DNA from: Platycnemis pennipes
Lineage: Eukaryota; Arthropoda; Insecta; Odonata; Platycnemididae
Reading direction: 5' to 3'
DNA length: 64,000 bases
NCBI GenBank assembly: GCA_933228895.1
Contig: OW121851.1
Location: forward strand, 129,875,624 to 129,939,623
The notes under the pieces are model-generated. The model did not search any database. It was not told the DNA's origin and saw only the letters and a list, made by a program, of their open reading frames with translations. The position numbers and the translations under genes are program-made. Shown piece after piece: positions 1-12,700 of this stretch; the stretch's first letter is position 1, and the number at the start of each line of letters is the position of its first letter.

Positions 1-105
1 TTCTCGATGCATACATTAAAAATTATTACGGGAGGTAGTGCAGAGCCTTGTCTTACTCCTTTCATTATTCTTGTTTCTTTACCGCTGGGTTCAGATTTCA
101 TCACA
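1..105 (-). pseudogene. RT fragment, L1/R1-like non-LTR element, cut by window edge
   Basis: The minus strand reads an uninterrupted stretch containing GVRQGSALPPVIIFNVCIE. This matches the RT motif usually written as GVRQGC.LSP..FN.YIE in L1/R1-like non-LTR retrotransposons, the loop that follows catalytic motif A. No catalytic aspartates are in view, because the frame runs out of the window at base 1 and decays upstream. A second fragment with the same motif lies on the plus strand near 1015. It is a dead fragment; clade assignment beyond L1/R1-like is uncertain. Confidence 0.7.
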
Positions 106-689
106 GCTACTTGGTTTTTATACAAACTGTGGATAATTCTTCGATCATTTTAGGAAACTTCAATTCCTTTCAGAATATCAATCATTGTATATCAATATGA
201 CCTGTAATTCTTGTCCCTGACCTGACCTGTAATTCTTGTCCCGCATTTTACGTTGGCGAATGCACTACACCCTTGGCAATCCGTATGAATAATCATCGAT
301 CTTCCACAAAAATAACACCTTTTCTGTCAATACCATCAATAATAATCAAAAAGCTATTTTTGAAGTTGCCCAAATGTCCAAATTCGAAAAGACGATAGTA
401 GTCAAAATTTCATAGTGATTGTAATATTTTGATTTAAATCCATTTCAAACCTGTTTTGCTCATGATAATTACTAGAAACGACCCCAAGAAGTATATTCCC
501 TGTGCCTGGACCTCATTACTACTTCATTATGAAAGTCACGTAATAATTACGTAAATGTCGGCTACGACTAAGAAATTACCAATGATTTAGGTATTAGGCT
601 GGTCTTAGAATACCAAAGAATTGCCTTACAAAATATATGTATAAAGTACATAGATAATTGTGTGAAATAACATAATCATGCAACTGCGT
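106..689. other. AT-rich spacer with a short tandem duplication
   Basis: No gene is recognisable. A unit of about 24 bases containing GACCTGTAATTCTTGTCCC is repeated twice between about 195 and 242. The rest is unremarkable AT-rich sequence. Confidence 0.5.
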
Positions 690-780
690 ATAGGTTCGCC
701 AAAAAGAGGATCGAGTGGAGAGCTGCGTCCAACTAATCCTCGGATTGCTGACTGATGATGAAACTGGTCTTAATCTGAAC
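690..780 (+). pseudogene. 3' tail of L1/R1-like RT family
   Basis: The plus strand reads RFAKKRIEWRAASN, a few in-frame stops, then a TGATGATG run. The same ending (RRAASN followed by stop codons and TGATGATGA) occurs on the minus strand near 19870 and 27040 in this window. It marks the extreme carboxyl end and short 3' tail of one non-LTR family. Only the tail is preserved here, as expected from 5' truncation during target-primed reverse transcription. Confidence 0.55.
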
Positions 781-979
781 ACCGTGTCCAGTAAGTTGTA
801 TAAAAATAACACACGGCAAAGTAAGCAGAATGGCAGTTATTAGAAAAATAATTTTCAAGGTAATTTAAAATGTTGGCACGAATTTATTTTGACAGCGTAG
901 ATTCGAATTCAATGCTAGGAATCCTGAGAGTTCTACTATGACTGAAGAACCACCAAAAGATCATAGAAAAACCTAGAAG

Positions 980-1450
980 CTCTGATTAACTCTGGACGGA
1001 GATATAACAATAAAGAAAGGAGTAAGAAAAGGTGTGCACTGTATCCCGCAATACTCAATGTCTATATCGAGGAAGCCATCGATGAAATCGAAGAGAAGTG
1101 AATACGCACGGGGAAGTAATTAGCATTCCGTGATGCGCCGATTAACATAGCGCTCATAGACGAAACAGAAAGGGATTTGAACTAGACACTAGTTATCTTG
1201 AAAAGAACAATGACCAGATATGACTGAAGATCAGTAAAAAGAAAGATACTGGTATGCAGCAGGAGAGAAGAGGTTATTCCAATGTTAAACGAGGAAAACA
1301 AAAACTTGATGTGGAGAAAGAGTAGCACTCCCTGGAAAGAAATGTAACCAGCAATGGTCGAAGCAAGAAAGAAATAGCCAGTTAAATTCCATACAAAGAG
1401 GACATTCTAACAAAAAGAAAAATTTACTTACAGCTGACAATTTTTGAATG
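980..1450 (+). pseudogene. Degenerate RT fragment, L1/R1-like
   Basis: Several frames must be joined by eye. KKGVRKG followed by a Pro-containing segment and LYRGSHR/NVYIEEA-like codons resembles the GVRQGC.LSP..FN.YIEEA block. ALIDETERDL follows where FADD.ALI.ETE.DL is expected, but the FADD catalytic core is lost. KILVCSR matches the K..VMVCSR block, and SKQERNSQLNSI...KKKNLLT matches the post-RT region before the conserved WSVLLYG segment. Multiple frameshifts and stops show an old dead copy. Confidence 0.65.
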
Positions 1451-4100
1451 AGAATGTAACACGTACTTAGGTGAAATTCGAATATAGCATAAAATAACCT
1501 TTTACTTTATTTGGTACTTAACAAAATGGTTCTATGATAAATTACGTCCTCTAGCATTCTCCATAAATGAAAAGTAAATGTATTACGGAACATAAGTTCT
1601 CAAACTATTCATCCAAAGCACTACTCTATCGCTAAAATAGTTTTCAGAATGAAAGATTCGATAGTTCCCTCGTTTAAATAAAACAGATTAGTGAAGGTGA
1701 AAAACATTTTCTAAAGTAGCACTCCGTAATTTTTGTTCACCTGCAAGAACTAAAACGACAAAAACCTCCGAAAGAAGAACTTTCTATGCACTAGCTTTCA
1801 GTTCTACGCTGAGCTCATGACTATTCTTCACAAAATGCTGTGTTCCAAAAATAGGTAATCAGATAACTTGGTATATATTTTCGGTATTTATACATTTGGT
1901 GTTTTCAAATATTTTTATCTAAGCTTAATCAATCAATGATCCCGATTTTGCAAAACATTAACTATGTAAGCACAAATATTAGCACAAGTGGTGTGAGGGT
2001 CACTAAGCAATCCCAACTTCTAGTGACACCCGTAGTTCTCCAGAAAGATCCGGTACCCAAAAATAACAAAGCTCAGGACCTTTTCAAAAGGATATCTCTC
2101 CTGAATTTGAAGATGTAACCTAGATCCAGTAGCTCAGAGTGTTTTCCCTTTGTTATGTTTAATTATTTATGAGTGTGTTCATATTTTGAATCAATACAAC
2201 TCGTTTGTCATTCTTAAATTATTTTAGCTCTATGCAGTTTAAATCAGGGTAAATTTCATATTTCAAGTCGGAATTTCGTCTGTCTATTGGTTTAGAAGGC
2301 TTGCCTCACAGACTAAGTCAGGCATGGATGTCACGCTCTCGTAGGAGCATGCACTTTGGTTGAAATATGTGGCAGAGTAAACTTGGCACTTCAGCCTCCG
2401 GGACCGCAATCCACCTGTGATTGCCTGGATGATAACTTGAGATTGCTGAAGAGTACCCGAGAACTTCCTTGCGACCGAAGGAGGTGTAATTAAGGCGAGG
2501 TGAGCGAGGGAGGTTAAGAAGGTCGAGAGTCCGTCCAAACAGCGGGGGATTCCCATTAATCACACGGAGTCGAGCACGAGGAGCGATGAGTGTTCGGATC
2601 GCTTCCATCCCGTCTCCAGAGGTGCAAGGTTAAAAGAATTCATCGGCGGCCACTTAGTACGACATGAGCCCGTGAAAATCCAAGGAATGGGGAAAAAATA
2701 TGAATTTCCAGGAATTGTGGCAAAAATTTCCCATACATGAATCCCGAACAAAATGAAAATCACAAATCATATTCAAACATATTATAGGTTCTGATGCACT
2801 AAAACACACACAAATGAAAAAAACTGTAGGAAAAATTGGATGAATTGTTCAAATAATGCAATACTTACGACGAAATTCAAAACGGGTTAGATGGGAAAAT
2901 TACACAGATAAAGTACTCTGAGTCATTTACCAACGACAACATTGACCATTTGTTACGAAGATAATATGAGTCCGCATATCAGTCTATGAACTTCGACTAC
3001 TGTGCATACAAGCACATTGAAAATCATAAAAGTTTTTTCTGGCGCACAAAGCCGCTATTACGGCCATTGTTTGTCAGAGGTAGTGGTGCAAAAGAAAGTC
3101 ACAACTAGAGAGTAACATCGAAGACCACATTCCGCAAATGTGAAATGAAATATGCCTAGGAAATTTCTTACAATATTATGAATATAATAAGGCTATTACA
3201 TCCAATTGAAGTATTCAAATCTAGAGGATAAAAGAGGAGCTACGTAAAAAGCAAAGCAAGCGAGAATAGCACAATGCACGGAGTGAATGGTAAATTAAGT
3301 CAAATAACTAAAGGTAAAAGAACCATGGATTTGTTTTGGCGTGTAAGCTAGCACACCAAAGAAGAAGCAGGCAGGCACATCAAAATGCCTCACCAACTCT
3401 GCGAACCGTAAGATTCCTCAACTTGATCTCCATTGCTCACGAATAGAAAGTTACCGATCCATTCAGCAGAATCTGCTACATTCCCAAACCAATTCTTTCG
3501 TACCATTATACTTTGGGCTAATTCGAATGAATTGTGATCACGCGACTTAAAGTGGATTATGACGTTGAGAATGGCGTTGAACATCAGTGATAAAGAAGCC
3601 GAGTTATGGGGCGGAACCTAAGAGTAGAAGAGCAAGTTCTTAGCCCCATTTCAGCAATAAATGATCCTTGTCCCGCTCCAAAATTGTAAAACCTCTGTCC
3701 CTTAAACTTTCAAACAATTACTCAAATTGGACACAATATCACCAGCTCTTTAGTTTGCTGGAAAATCCTGGATATTCTGGAAACGTAGGTCTCTTTTTTG
3801 CTACATTTCCGAGAATCTAAGAGGCAATCGCTCTTTCTGACACCTTCCAGAAAGCTTCGCCCCGCCATCGCCACAACCTGAGGTAATGCGCTGACAGCTG
3901 CGAGCTGCCGACAAAAGTACTTAATCAACCCTATGGTTTTTGGTACTCTAACGGCAAAAATTATATCGCTCAAACGTCCCTGAGAGTATTGCAGTGATGT
4001 GGTGAGTGGCTACATTTTGGATTGGCAACCACATGCGCACTCCAATGAGAATCCCTTAAATACTATAGATACTAACAATCTAGTTGCGTGAGACCCTATA
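1451..4100. other. No recognisable gene; AT-rich with one GC-richer patch
   Basis: I see no gene or repeat family. A GC-richer patch at about 2290-2660 has open frames of 67 to 96 codons on the minus strand in overlapping phases. None shows a motif I know, so they are treated as chance frames. Confidence 0.4.
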
Positions 4101-4200
4101 CATACTTGATTGTTTGCATGTCAATAGTGCATGCTTGTTGATCTTCACCCCCTGCCACACACCCTCGCGGTGGCTTGCAGGGTATCGTGTAGATATAGAT
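4100..4200 (+). repeat. CR1/L2-type element, 3' terminal hairpin and tail
   Basis: This is a 3'-UTR-only fragment. It contains CACCCCCTGCCACACACC, a GC-rich spacer, GTGGCTTGCAGGG and a GTAGATATAGAT terminus. The same module ends the longer copies at 16150-16626 and 36176-38596. CCCTGC pairs with GCAGGG and CCAC with GTGG, giving a short terminal hairpin. Such a hairpin followed by a short microsatellite is typical of CR1/L2-group 3' ends, which the element-encoded RT recognises. Confidence 0.7.
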
Positions 4201-5329
4201 GAGAAGAATAAAACAAGTACTTAGAAGAGAAATTTGATTCCATTTTTTGCGGAATCGATTGTAAGGGATCCACCCATCCTCCCCGAAGTGAATGCAATTT
4301 GCCTTAAATTGGGGAGAAACAGTCGCCCTTTCTGGATGAAGAAGTTTGTAGAAGTAATAGAATAAGGTGTAAGGTACTCCAACTGCAAAAATATTACGGC
4401 ACCAACTAGCCAACTTAATCCTAGACCTAATGCTGAGACAAGCTCAACCGCATTCCCTGAGTGGGATTCAAAACCCTAACCCTTCAACTGCGATTGTAGT
4501 TCGACAGGTTTGTATTCCAGCATTTGTTTCGTTAGGATCCGTAACTGGATTTAGTGTGGAAAACATTAAAAGTCCATTGCTTAATGAATGTTTTGGACAA
4601 GGACACGTTGCTAATTTCCTTGCCCTAAGACCTGGCTAATACCGGGTTTCTCCCCTGCCTTCTTCTTTCCCCTCCCTTGCGCCTCTGCTTCCAGCCTGAC
4701 ACGTCTTCAAATGTTGTATTTACTTTAAACAACTAGTAAGATACTTAAAGTCAGCCAAGTGACACCTTAATCGTCACCACCACCAAGTTAGTGCTTGATT
4801 ATTTGAATACCGCGTAATACACGGTAGATGGAGCAAATTAACCCGAGTTTTCGGAGCACCCAAAAATCAACTCTACAACAACTAGCAGGAGAGAAAGTTT
4901 GTTTGAGATATCAGAAGACAAGAAAAGTGGTTGTAGGACGTTTTGAATGGTAAAGGAATGCAGAAGAGGATGATTAGGGGGAAATCGTTAAGTGAATGCG
5001 ACAGAGAAAGGGGAAAAATAAGGATTTTGGACAAATTGGAAATGTAGTGATCTGTCCTTGTTAAGGGCAGGCTGTTAACTTTAATGAAGATATGAAGAGG
5101 TAGTGAATTTAGAACGGAGGATTGGTTGAAGAGGAAAGTGAGAGACGATCAAAATGATTAGTTGTATCAGGCAGAATCATTCATTCATACCACCAGCAAT
5201 GTTATAATCATCATAACTAACACCATTGAAGCTAGGTTCCAATATAACTTTGTCGCTAATGTGATTACTGACCCGGACTTCAGTTACCTCTTTCGGCGTC
5301 ATCAAGCAATGATCAACACCGTCCCTCTA
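4201..5329. other. Spacer with a possible SINE-tail remnant
   Basis: About 4590-4680 reads like the tail of the SINE seen at 32083-32408 (TTGCTAATTTCCTTGCCC, then CTGGCTAATACCGGGTTTCTCC). About 4890-5150 is purine-rich and could be a very old RT remnant. No gene is visible. Confidence 0.35.
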
Positions 5330-5790
5330 AACTCCTCTTTAAAGTGCAGCACGGGCCCTCCTCTTAAAGGCCCAGGATTGGCTCAAGGACTCACCGTGGA
5401 GGGTGCATTCCGCTTGTTGCGGGCGTTCAATCAAGAGTAGTGGGGAGGAGGATGTGGCCTTTCCAGCACGCCGAAGCATCGACCGCCGCTATATAAAACG
5501 CTGCAGGCACCCCGACCAAGGCCAAATGATACTAGACAGTGATAAAAATACGGCCCGTCAGCTCCAAAAAACGCTCCACCCCCTCCTCAGGAGGTCCTCC
5601 AGATCACCCACCGCCCGGAAACGTAACCGATGACACCACCCTGGAAAAGGATGCGACCCCGCCGAGGAATGCGAAGCGAAGCCCCCCTCCCAAAAAAACA
5701 CGAGCGAATCGAAGGAGTGCTGGTTCGCACACCATTGCACATCGGTGTCGGCGCCTTTGACTTCAGCGAGAAATGCTCCAAATGATATAA
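5330..5790. other. GC-richer patch with TATA-like site, function unknown
   Basis: Composition shifts sharply to GC/CpG-rich between AT-rich flanks. A TATATAAA site lies at about 5490-5497, followed within 30 bases by GC-rich sequence. Overlapping frames of 70 to 92 codons rich in Pro, Arg and Lys run in both directions. No known domain is recognised. It could be a small promoter-associated exon, a gag-like transposon fragment or neutral sequence. Confidence 0.3.
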
Positions 5791-8700
5791 GTAATGCACC
5801 CGTCATTCGTACTTGGAATACCTTTAGGTCCTTATGCTACAAGACACATTTTGAATGTTGTATGTTTGAAGTACGTCGACGACTAGGATCACCCAAAACT
5901 AGAATTCTCAATTCAGACACTATAAAATTACAGATACTGATCACAAAAAACTACTCAAAGTTATTATTTCATGCCCTGACGGGTGATCTTGATAAGAATA
6001 TGGTTCTTCCCAAACTAGTCAAAGTGTTTATCTCGAAGGCAGTCCAAGGGCGTTTGAAATTTACACATCAGGGTAGAGGGCCAGTTCTTTTCCCAGTGTA
6101 GCCTATAGTTTCCCAGGAAATGGTATGCCTAGAAAATCGCTTCATATGGCTTTAGCTGAACAAAAAGAGTTACGTCTCCCAGATTTGAAAGCGGTATCCC
6201 TGGTAGGTTGTAGTACAATGCTCTGTCTGCCCCATAATAACATATCTTTTACATCAGGTTGCATCAGCATTGCCAAGCAAAGAGATACATTTCTTTCGGT
6301 TACTATCTTCCTAAGATCCTGGAAATCCCCTTGGGCATTCAGATAGTCAGTAGTTTCAAATCTATTCCACCTGAAAAGTTCTGCTCTCGAGTTCTGATAT
6401 GAAAATATATTTTATGTAACTGGGCAGAAGGTCGGGTATTGAATAAATACACACTTGGAGACACGATAGGTTTTCTAATTACTATTAAAATGCTAACGAC
6501 AACATGAGGTTATTAATTCAATATCTCCGCAGCCAGAAACAATTCAATGAGGTATATTGTATTCTTCCACAGTTTTAGCAAGTGCATTAGATATTATATG
6601 GCTCGTTTGGGAAACAGGTCTCCTCTGTTTTCCATCATAACAGAAATCCTCGTCTCTTCTCCTGGCTGCATTTTACAAGAAGCTACGTGAATTCACAATT
6701 AATAGTGATGATGCTGAAGAAAAAATATATCAAGCATTGGTCTATACTATGTTCATACTTAAGATACAATAGATATAATGCTGAGAAAGCATCTGGAATT
6801 ATTAAAATTACCCTACTTCCCGTGCTGGTCGAATAACCGAGGTTGTAAATGAACATCGCCTACCAGGAAAAAATAATGAGGTGAGAATAATGCTATAAGA
6901 GAAAGCTTGAGAAGAGCTAATGAGCATTAGTAAGATAGGGAGACAGACAATGAATTGAAAACCATAATAATAACTGCATTGCATTATTAACAATAAGTCA
7001 TATGCACAGAGAAATTATTTTTCACCATTGCCATATTATTTTTTTAAGAGATTTCATCGACATAATTTTAAAATTACAATTTGAAATACTTTCTTGAAGA
7101 CAAAGCTTTCAGAGAAAAGGAATTGTTTGCTAATAAGTGCCCTATTATATAATAATTTTGATATTACAAGGTTAATTTACGTTTTATTTATACGCCAGTG
7201 AGGCGAGCTTCCGTAAGGTGTAGAACGTAAAATGGTGTGTTTGATGCGTTTTCTCCGCTATGTAAAACAAATAATGATAGTTATACAATGGCAAGATAAT
7301 TTACGACTAACATTTCTTTGTCAATGTTCATATGACCTACCTATCAACATTGTAACAGTCTAATTGCTTTTTTAAATTTCCATTATGGATTGTAAAAAAG
7401 CCGAATACTGAGGCATCAATACATATATTAATTACAAATATAGGTTTCCAAAAAAATATTTCAAACTGTGAGACTGACATGAGAATGACAATATAATCAT
7501 TGAATGATCTCAACACCCACAGCCTTCCATTAAGAGTGTATTTACACCGTCCTTGCAGTTAAAAAGGGTTAAGCAATTTAATCATAAGGACACTTTAAAC
7601 AAATATATTATGAAATGTAAATTTATGCTTATGTTTGCGGAAACGGAAATTGCACTGGTTTCCAAAACTTGGGACTGCGGGGATTATCTCCTTTTTCCAG
7701 CGCCCCTGCTGAGCTCCCAGCATCTTCACACCTTTCCTTTCGCTGTCATTCGCGGATTTCCAAGGGTGTTAGTGCTCACGGTTCTAAGAGATGTTATCTG
7801 ATATCTAATGAGTTTTTTCCAGAATCTAAATTCTTAGATCTGCATGCGATTAAGGAACGAAAGTGCTATTTAGAATCAGTTGTTTTGGATATGAAACGAT
7901 GGATCCAAAGAATTTCTGTAGTATTTATTTCCGTTCCACAAGCCCGTGAAGGAACATGTATGTAAGCATGAGTGATGAAACCAATAAAGCTTTGCGGAAT
8001 ATTGATAATGCATGAAAGTATGCCATGAAATTAAGCATAAGGAGATTTATTAGAATGAGTATATTTATGTATCATAAACTAAATTTTTTTTAGAACTGTA
8101 GAGGATTTGGAAATGAGTTATTTTTAATTTTATAGCAGTGTAAACTGAGCATATTTCCGAAGGAAGGATTATCTTAAAGCCAAATAAAAAATAAATAAAA
8201 CTCCGAAACAGGTTTTCGACTCCCTAGGGCATTCATCTAAAATAGGAATTTGGTGTCAGCTTGACGAGAGACAGGCTTTAAGATGAAGGTTTAGGGTAAT
8301 AATTTCCTTTGAAACTCAATGAAAGTCAATTTGCAGTTCACTTTAAAGTACCTTCTATTCCGAGTGATAGGCTTTCTTTCCTGAATTAAATGTGGTACGA
8401 TAAATTCTTATCCTTTTCTAGTGATAAAAATATTCGTTGTTCTGATAATTGTATTTGCATCATGGAAAACTTTGTTGAAGAGGTTTTACGTTTTGTTCAT
8501 TTATAGTGGAATCAAGGCGACTTGTGCCGATTGGCATTAGTTTCTAAACGCGTAGCGATGAATATTGCAATCGCTGAAAGGTTTGGCTCGATATCTGTAG
8601 TAGTTTCTTGTCCGGAGTATTTCTATGCTAAAGGCGATCGCATCGGCGAGATATTGCGTTCGTTTTCGCCGATTCTTTTGGATCGCTGCTTTGAGCGTTC

Positions 8701-9097
8701 GTACGCACTGGGCTAAGAGCCTGTTTACGGGATAGGACGCCAGCAGCCAATCGCTGGTTATCTACCGTGGGCAGCTAGGCGAGGAGGAACCCTCCAGTGC
8801 ACAGAAACTCTGCGACCATCGGCTGAAAGTGGTAAGACCTGAGCCGAAACATGATAAGCCCAAGAGGAATAGCATTTGTAGAATTGAATTCGATAGATAC
8901 GGACTAGAAACCATGGTATCAAAGATCTAAGATTAAATTTTCTAGAATGGCCTGACGTGCAGATCAATCGAATAAGGAAATATCCCCTGAAATGAACACA
9001 TATTAGTGAAACATTATAAATTGCCTTTTAGAAATCATGATTCCACATTAGGGCCACTGTGGATTTACCATAAATCGAAGAGACCGGACACCCAAAG
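5791..9097. other. No recognisable gene
   Basis: AT-rich sequence with scattered open frames of 60 to 118 codons that show no motif, repeat or membrane pattern worth naming. The 5745-6101 frame was inspected and not recognised. A moderately CpG-rich segment at 8510-8780 carries a 64-codon frame, also unrecognised. Confidence 0.4.
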
Positions 9098-9370
9098 CTT
9101 GAGGTCATCAAATTGGTTCTGAAGTTTCCGCGGCGTTTCTCAACACTGGTAACGGCTTTCGGGCGTTCCTCCGCGTCGTGTGTTGTCAGGGTGACGACAG
9201 TTTCTCCAGCCATCCTGCTGGCGTCTTCAGGTCAGAAGTGTCGATGCTTCGAAAGCATCGACACTTCTGACCTGAAGACGCCAGCAGGATGGCTGGAGAA
9301 ACTGTCGTCACCCTGACAACACACGACGCGGAGGAACGCCCGAAAGCCGTTACCAGTCTTGAGGTCATCA
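9098..9370. repeat. Perfect palindrome in a 13-bp direct repeat; PLE-type terminal repeat pair
   Basis: The arms 9145-9249 and 9253-9357 are exact reverse complements (105 bp each) around a 3-base centre CGA. The unit is flanked by direct copies of CTTGAGGTCATCA at 9098-9110 and 9358-9370. The right copy abuts the palindrome; the left lies 34 bases away. Each arm, read outward from the centre, holds a hammerhead-like core: CTGAAGA (9272-9278 on plus), a five-pair stem CCAGC/GCTGG (9281-9285 with 9292-9296), then GAAA (9298-9301). Penelope-like elements carry hammerhead motifs in their terminal repeats and often have these repeats in inverted orientation. I infer a highly reduced PLE copy. An assembly-made palindrome is the main alternative. 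Confidence 0.65.
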
Positions 9371-10399
9371 TTCACAGATACCAGTGGGCAAGCTGATTTC
9401 ACATGTCGTGTGAGGCCGGCTTGCTAGAAATCAGCGTTTGTTCACAAAGTGGGTATTTGGGCACATAAATGGCATTAGGCCTATACGTTAGGAAAGTCCC
9501 CGGTACAAGTTAGGGACTTGGTAGGCGACGTAACTTGTGAGGTTAAGGACAGGAGCGTAGTTTCGTACAGACAGGAATGCTTCGGGGAATGGATGGAGAC
9601 TGGACAGATTCCGATACTTGCGGACGGACAGGGGCTAAAGGGTCCAATATGTTAAAAATTACCAAACGTAAAAGGTGTCCTGAATCTAACAATAGACCTT
9701 TGGCTTGCCACCATGCCACTCCAGCCGCAAAGGCAATTTTTAGAAGCCACTGTCCACGAGGATAAATATGATACATCATCGCAAAGATCCATTAGCCACC
9801 TCTGTAATAAAATCTTAAAGCTTAGCTCCATAGCTTAACATCCATTCCCGTGGATGAATTACCAGACCAGGAATGCACTGCACGCAGCATTCAAGAAAGA
9901 ACTTGCACTTCACTGGAAACCTCAGATTCTATTAAGATTGAAACTCACACTCTCAAGAGAAGCCAGTGCCCTAGCCACGAGGGCAAGTTGTTCCTTGCAC
10001 TTTAGCTGAACTATTCATGAAGTTCTGCTGTCGAGACAAACAGATGCAATCTCAGCAAAGCCGTTGTCACCAAAGAGGACATCACCACGTGGACTGGAGC
10101 GTTACACTCAAAAGATCAAGGGTCACTCGCCGAGTGACCCTCGTCTCCAGGCTAATTTCCACCCCAGGGGACAGTAGAGCTGTCTCTCTAACAATTAAGG
10201 GTGCGATTTTATTCGGAGGGCGGGGGAAGGATCGTCCCTAAGGGCCGAGGGGCGGAGAGGCATTACATTCCCTGACAAAGAATCGAACGATTAATGGACT
10301 CCCTCCCCTTTGGGGCACTTTCCACCGCCGCTGCACCATGAATTCTCAACATTTCTAAATGGCCACACATACTTCAATCAAGTGTTCGGAATTGCCTCT
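9371..10399. other. Spacer with a 10-bp-arm hairpin
   Basis: No gene is recognised. GGGTCACTCG at 10120-10129 pairs perfectly with CGAGTGACCC at 10131-10140 around a single base. Frames at 9543-9779 and 10017-10241 have no recognisable motif. Confidence 0.4.
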
Positions 10400-10680
10400 C
10401 GATGAAAAATTGCTTTCGTGAAAGAGGGGCTTAATCGTAGAAGAAAACTTATAGAAAGAATATTGAGTAGGAAAGTTAGGGAAATACTTATGGAGAGTCT
10501 GACATTAGAGCGATGGCTTATGGTACCGAAACGTGGCCTTGCGGAAAGAGGACAAGAAAGTTGCATACAAGTTGTGAATGTTGACGAGGAAGACAAACGA
10601 GATAGTGCTGTGGACGGTAGTAGAGAAGAGGAAGTTATTCAATGAGTCAGTGATAGGATATAGCTGTTACTAAAGGCTGA
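10400..10680 (+). pseudogene. RT carboxyl-region relic, L1/R1-like
   Basis: The plus strand reads LNRRRKLIERILSRKVREIL, then in another frame MAYGTETWP. These match the post-RT block K..L....L.K.VRK.LVKS..WSV.LYGSETW of this family. The following KIVWTVVEKRKLFNESV resembles the KISWTD..RNEEVL segment. At least two frameshifts separate these pieces, so the copy is dead. Confidence 0.55.
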
Positions 10681-12329
10681 TGGTGCTTTGAAGAATGCAA
10701 AAAAAGAATGAATGCCCGAAGTGAGGGAAAAGTAAGAAGCGGGAGATGGATTAGCAGAGGAACGGTGAGAGTAAGGAAGTCAATCTTACACGTTTTTCTA
10801 GTAGAATAGATTTGGCAGATAAGGGTGCATGAGGAACTAATGAAAAATATCATTGTGGAGGATGTAAAGGGGATCCTATGGCATGAGAATGTTTAGATGC
10901 ATTTGAAAGTTTTCCGGTCCTTCTTTACCTGCCTTAACTCGTAGATGTCCGACAATAGAAATACAGGAAAGAGCATATTTTCCACAAATTAAGGAGATCT
11001 AACTATTAAACTTCCACGTTCATCATTGATTCTTGAAGGCGGAACCAACAAAATATTTTAGGCATTACTTCAACCAACACTCTCAATTTTTGGGTAGACA
11101 TTGTAATCTTTTAAGTATCAATTAAGTTAAAAGAATACAACTATGTAGCGCACTAAAACTATTTTACAGTAAAAGTAAACTCTGAAAAAATGGTCGTTAC
11201 AAATTGTAGGCATAACTAATTATTACTAGGCAAAAAAACGTTCATTTAGCGCTGAGAATATCATTCATTCAAAAAAATCCCCGAGGAAAGATGGTGTTAC
11301 CAAGGCCGTTGCGAAGCCTTAGGAGAGGAATATCCAGAAGAGGACAGATGAGTAATCCATACACTACTCTGTTCTCTTGACATCAGAGTGTCGAAAGCAA
11401 AGTTTATAATTATTAGTACCCGCGGTCTATTGGAAAGTGGACAATAATCTTTGAATTTAAACGGAATGACAAACAGGCTATTTAAATCCATTTCCGCTTC
11501 AGCATACTTGAAAATGCAAATGTAACAAAGGAATATACACGAAAATACTGCAGAGTACTTCGTAAAAAAATTTTTTCCCACTAAGCAAATCACGTCTCAG
11601 CTGGAAGTGTCGCCACCACCACCGGTTCGAAATCCTCCCATCCAAATTGCGATGCATAGCCTGACTTTTATTCTATAAAGCCATTTATCGTAAAAGAGCT
11701 CAAGCTCAACGGTTCAGTAATGGTATTAAATTATTTCATACATTTTTATTAGGTGAATTTTCATTAATTTTATCGTGACATTATGCGATATGTCCCACAA
11801 TGAGTTGCTTAGGCAAAATTCACTTTATCCGTAAAATTACGAATAATAATGTATTTGCATTCCACTTAAAAGTATGAGCACAATAGGAAAACTTTTCCTA
11901 TTGGAACTAATTCCCATAGGAAGTCCATTCTATCAGATGAGATCACAAGTGGATGCCCATGAAGCCGCTGGTTAATAAGTCAATTCTAGTGAGCTAAAAT
12001 TTCATGCGAAAGACAGAATTTAAGTTCCTTCACATGCATATCATTATAATAACATATTATTTATCAAATAATATGTTGATAAGGGGGTATGCTAACGAAT
12101 GACGTTAAATAAATTTTTCGCATATTTTTGTATCAGAACAAGTTAGGATGAAAAATACTTTTCCGCCACTAGACATGATACACTATTGGATTAAAAAAAA
12201 GCATACGAACAGGATAATTGAACAGTGTCTTATTTTGAGACTAAATGAAATGAATATTTTTTAAAAGGATTTCAGATATTTTTTCTCCAAGATCGGTAAA
12301 CTTGGTACACTTATGGAAAAATTGAGAGT
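10681..12329. other. AT-rich spacer with two small hairpins
   Basis: No gene is recognised. Perfect hairpins occur at 11881-11903 (11-bp arms, one-base loop) and 12051-12077 (12-bp arms, ATC loop). Both could be accidental in AT-rich DNA. Confidence 0.4.
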
Positions 12330-12700
12330 AATATAAAGGGCCCAAAGAGAAGAATCGCCTCCGCGAAGTTGGAATTGACAAAGAGAAGGGATTTGATGAC
12401 AGAGATTTAATGCAAAATTGCGAGGAACTGGTTCATTAAGGATCTGATATGGAGAGTGAAATATAAAAATCGAGCTTTGGTGAGAGACAGAGCGTAGACT
12501 ATTCTATGACGTGGGTTTGAAGAATGTTGGAGCAAGTATGCTTAAGTACAGTAAGATAGCAGATGAGGAAGTGATGATATAAAGTGGGAAGAAAAGCCTT
12601 CTCTGAGGAAATCCGGAAGATGGAGAGGAAGTAGATGATGGAAACCCTAATATGTAAGGGACTATTATAGGATTAGATAAAGGGAAGTTTTGGAGTAAGA
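12330..12700 (+). pseudogene. RT carboxyl-region relic, L1/R1-like
   Basis: The plus strand reads IKRRIASAKLELTKRRDLMT, a stop, then IARNWFIKDLIWRVKYKNR. This matches the family pattern E.KRRIA.AK.AF.K.K.LLT....L.LRKRLVK..VWSV.LYG. Downstream the purine-rich sequence is consistent with the remaining carboxyl end but too decayed to read. Confidence 0.5.

Noticed and set aside
5745..6101. 118-codon plus-strand frame as a small gene
   Set aside because: No motif, signal peptide, or family resemblance could be seen; composition matches surrounding non-coding DNA.
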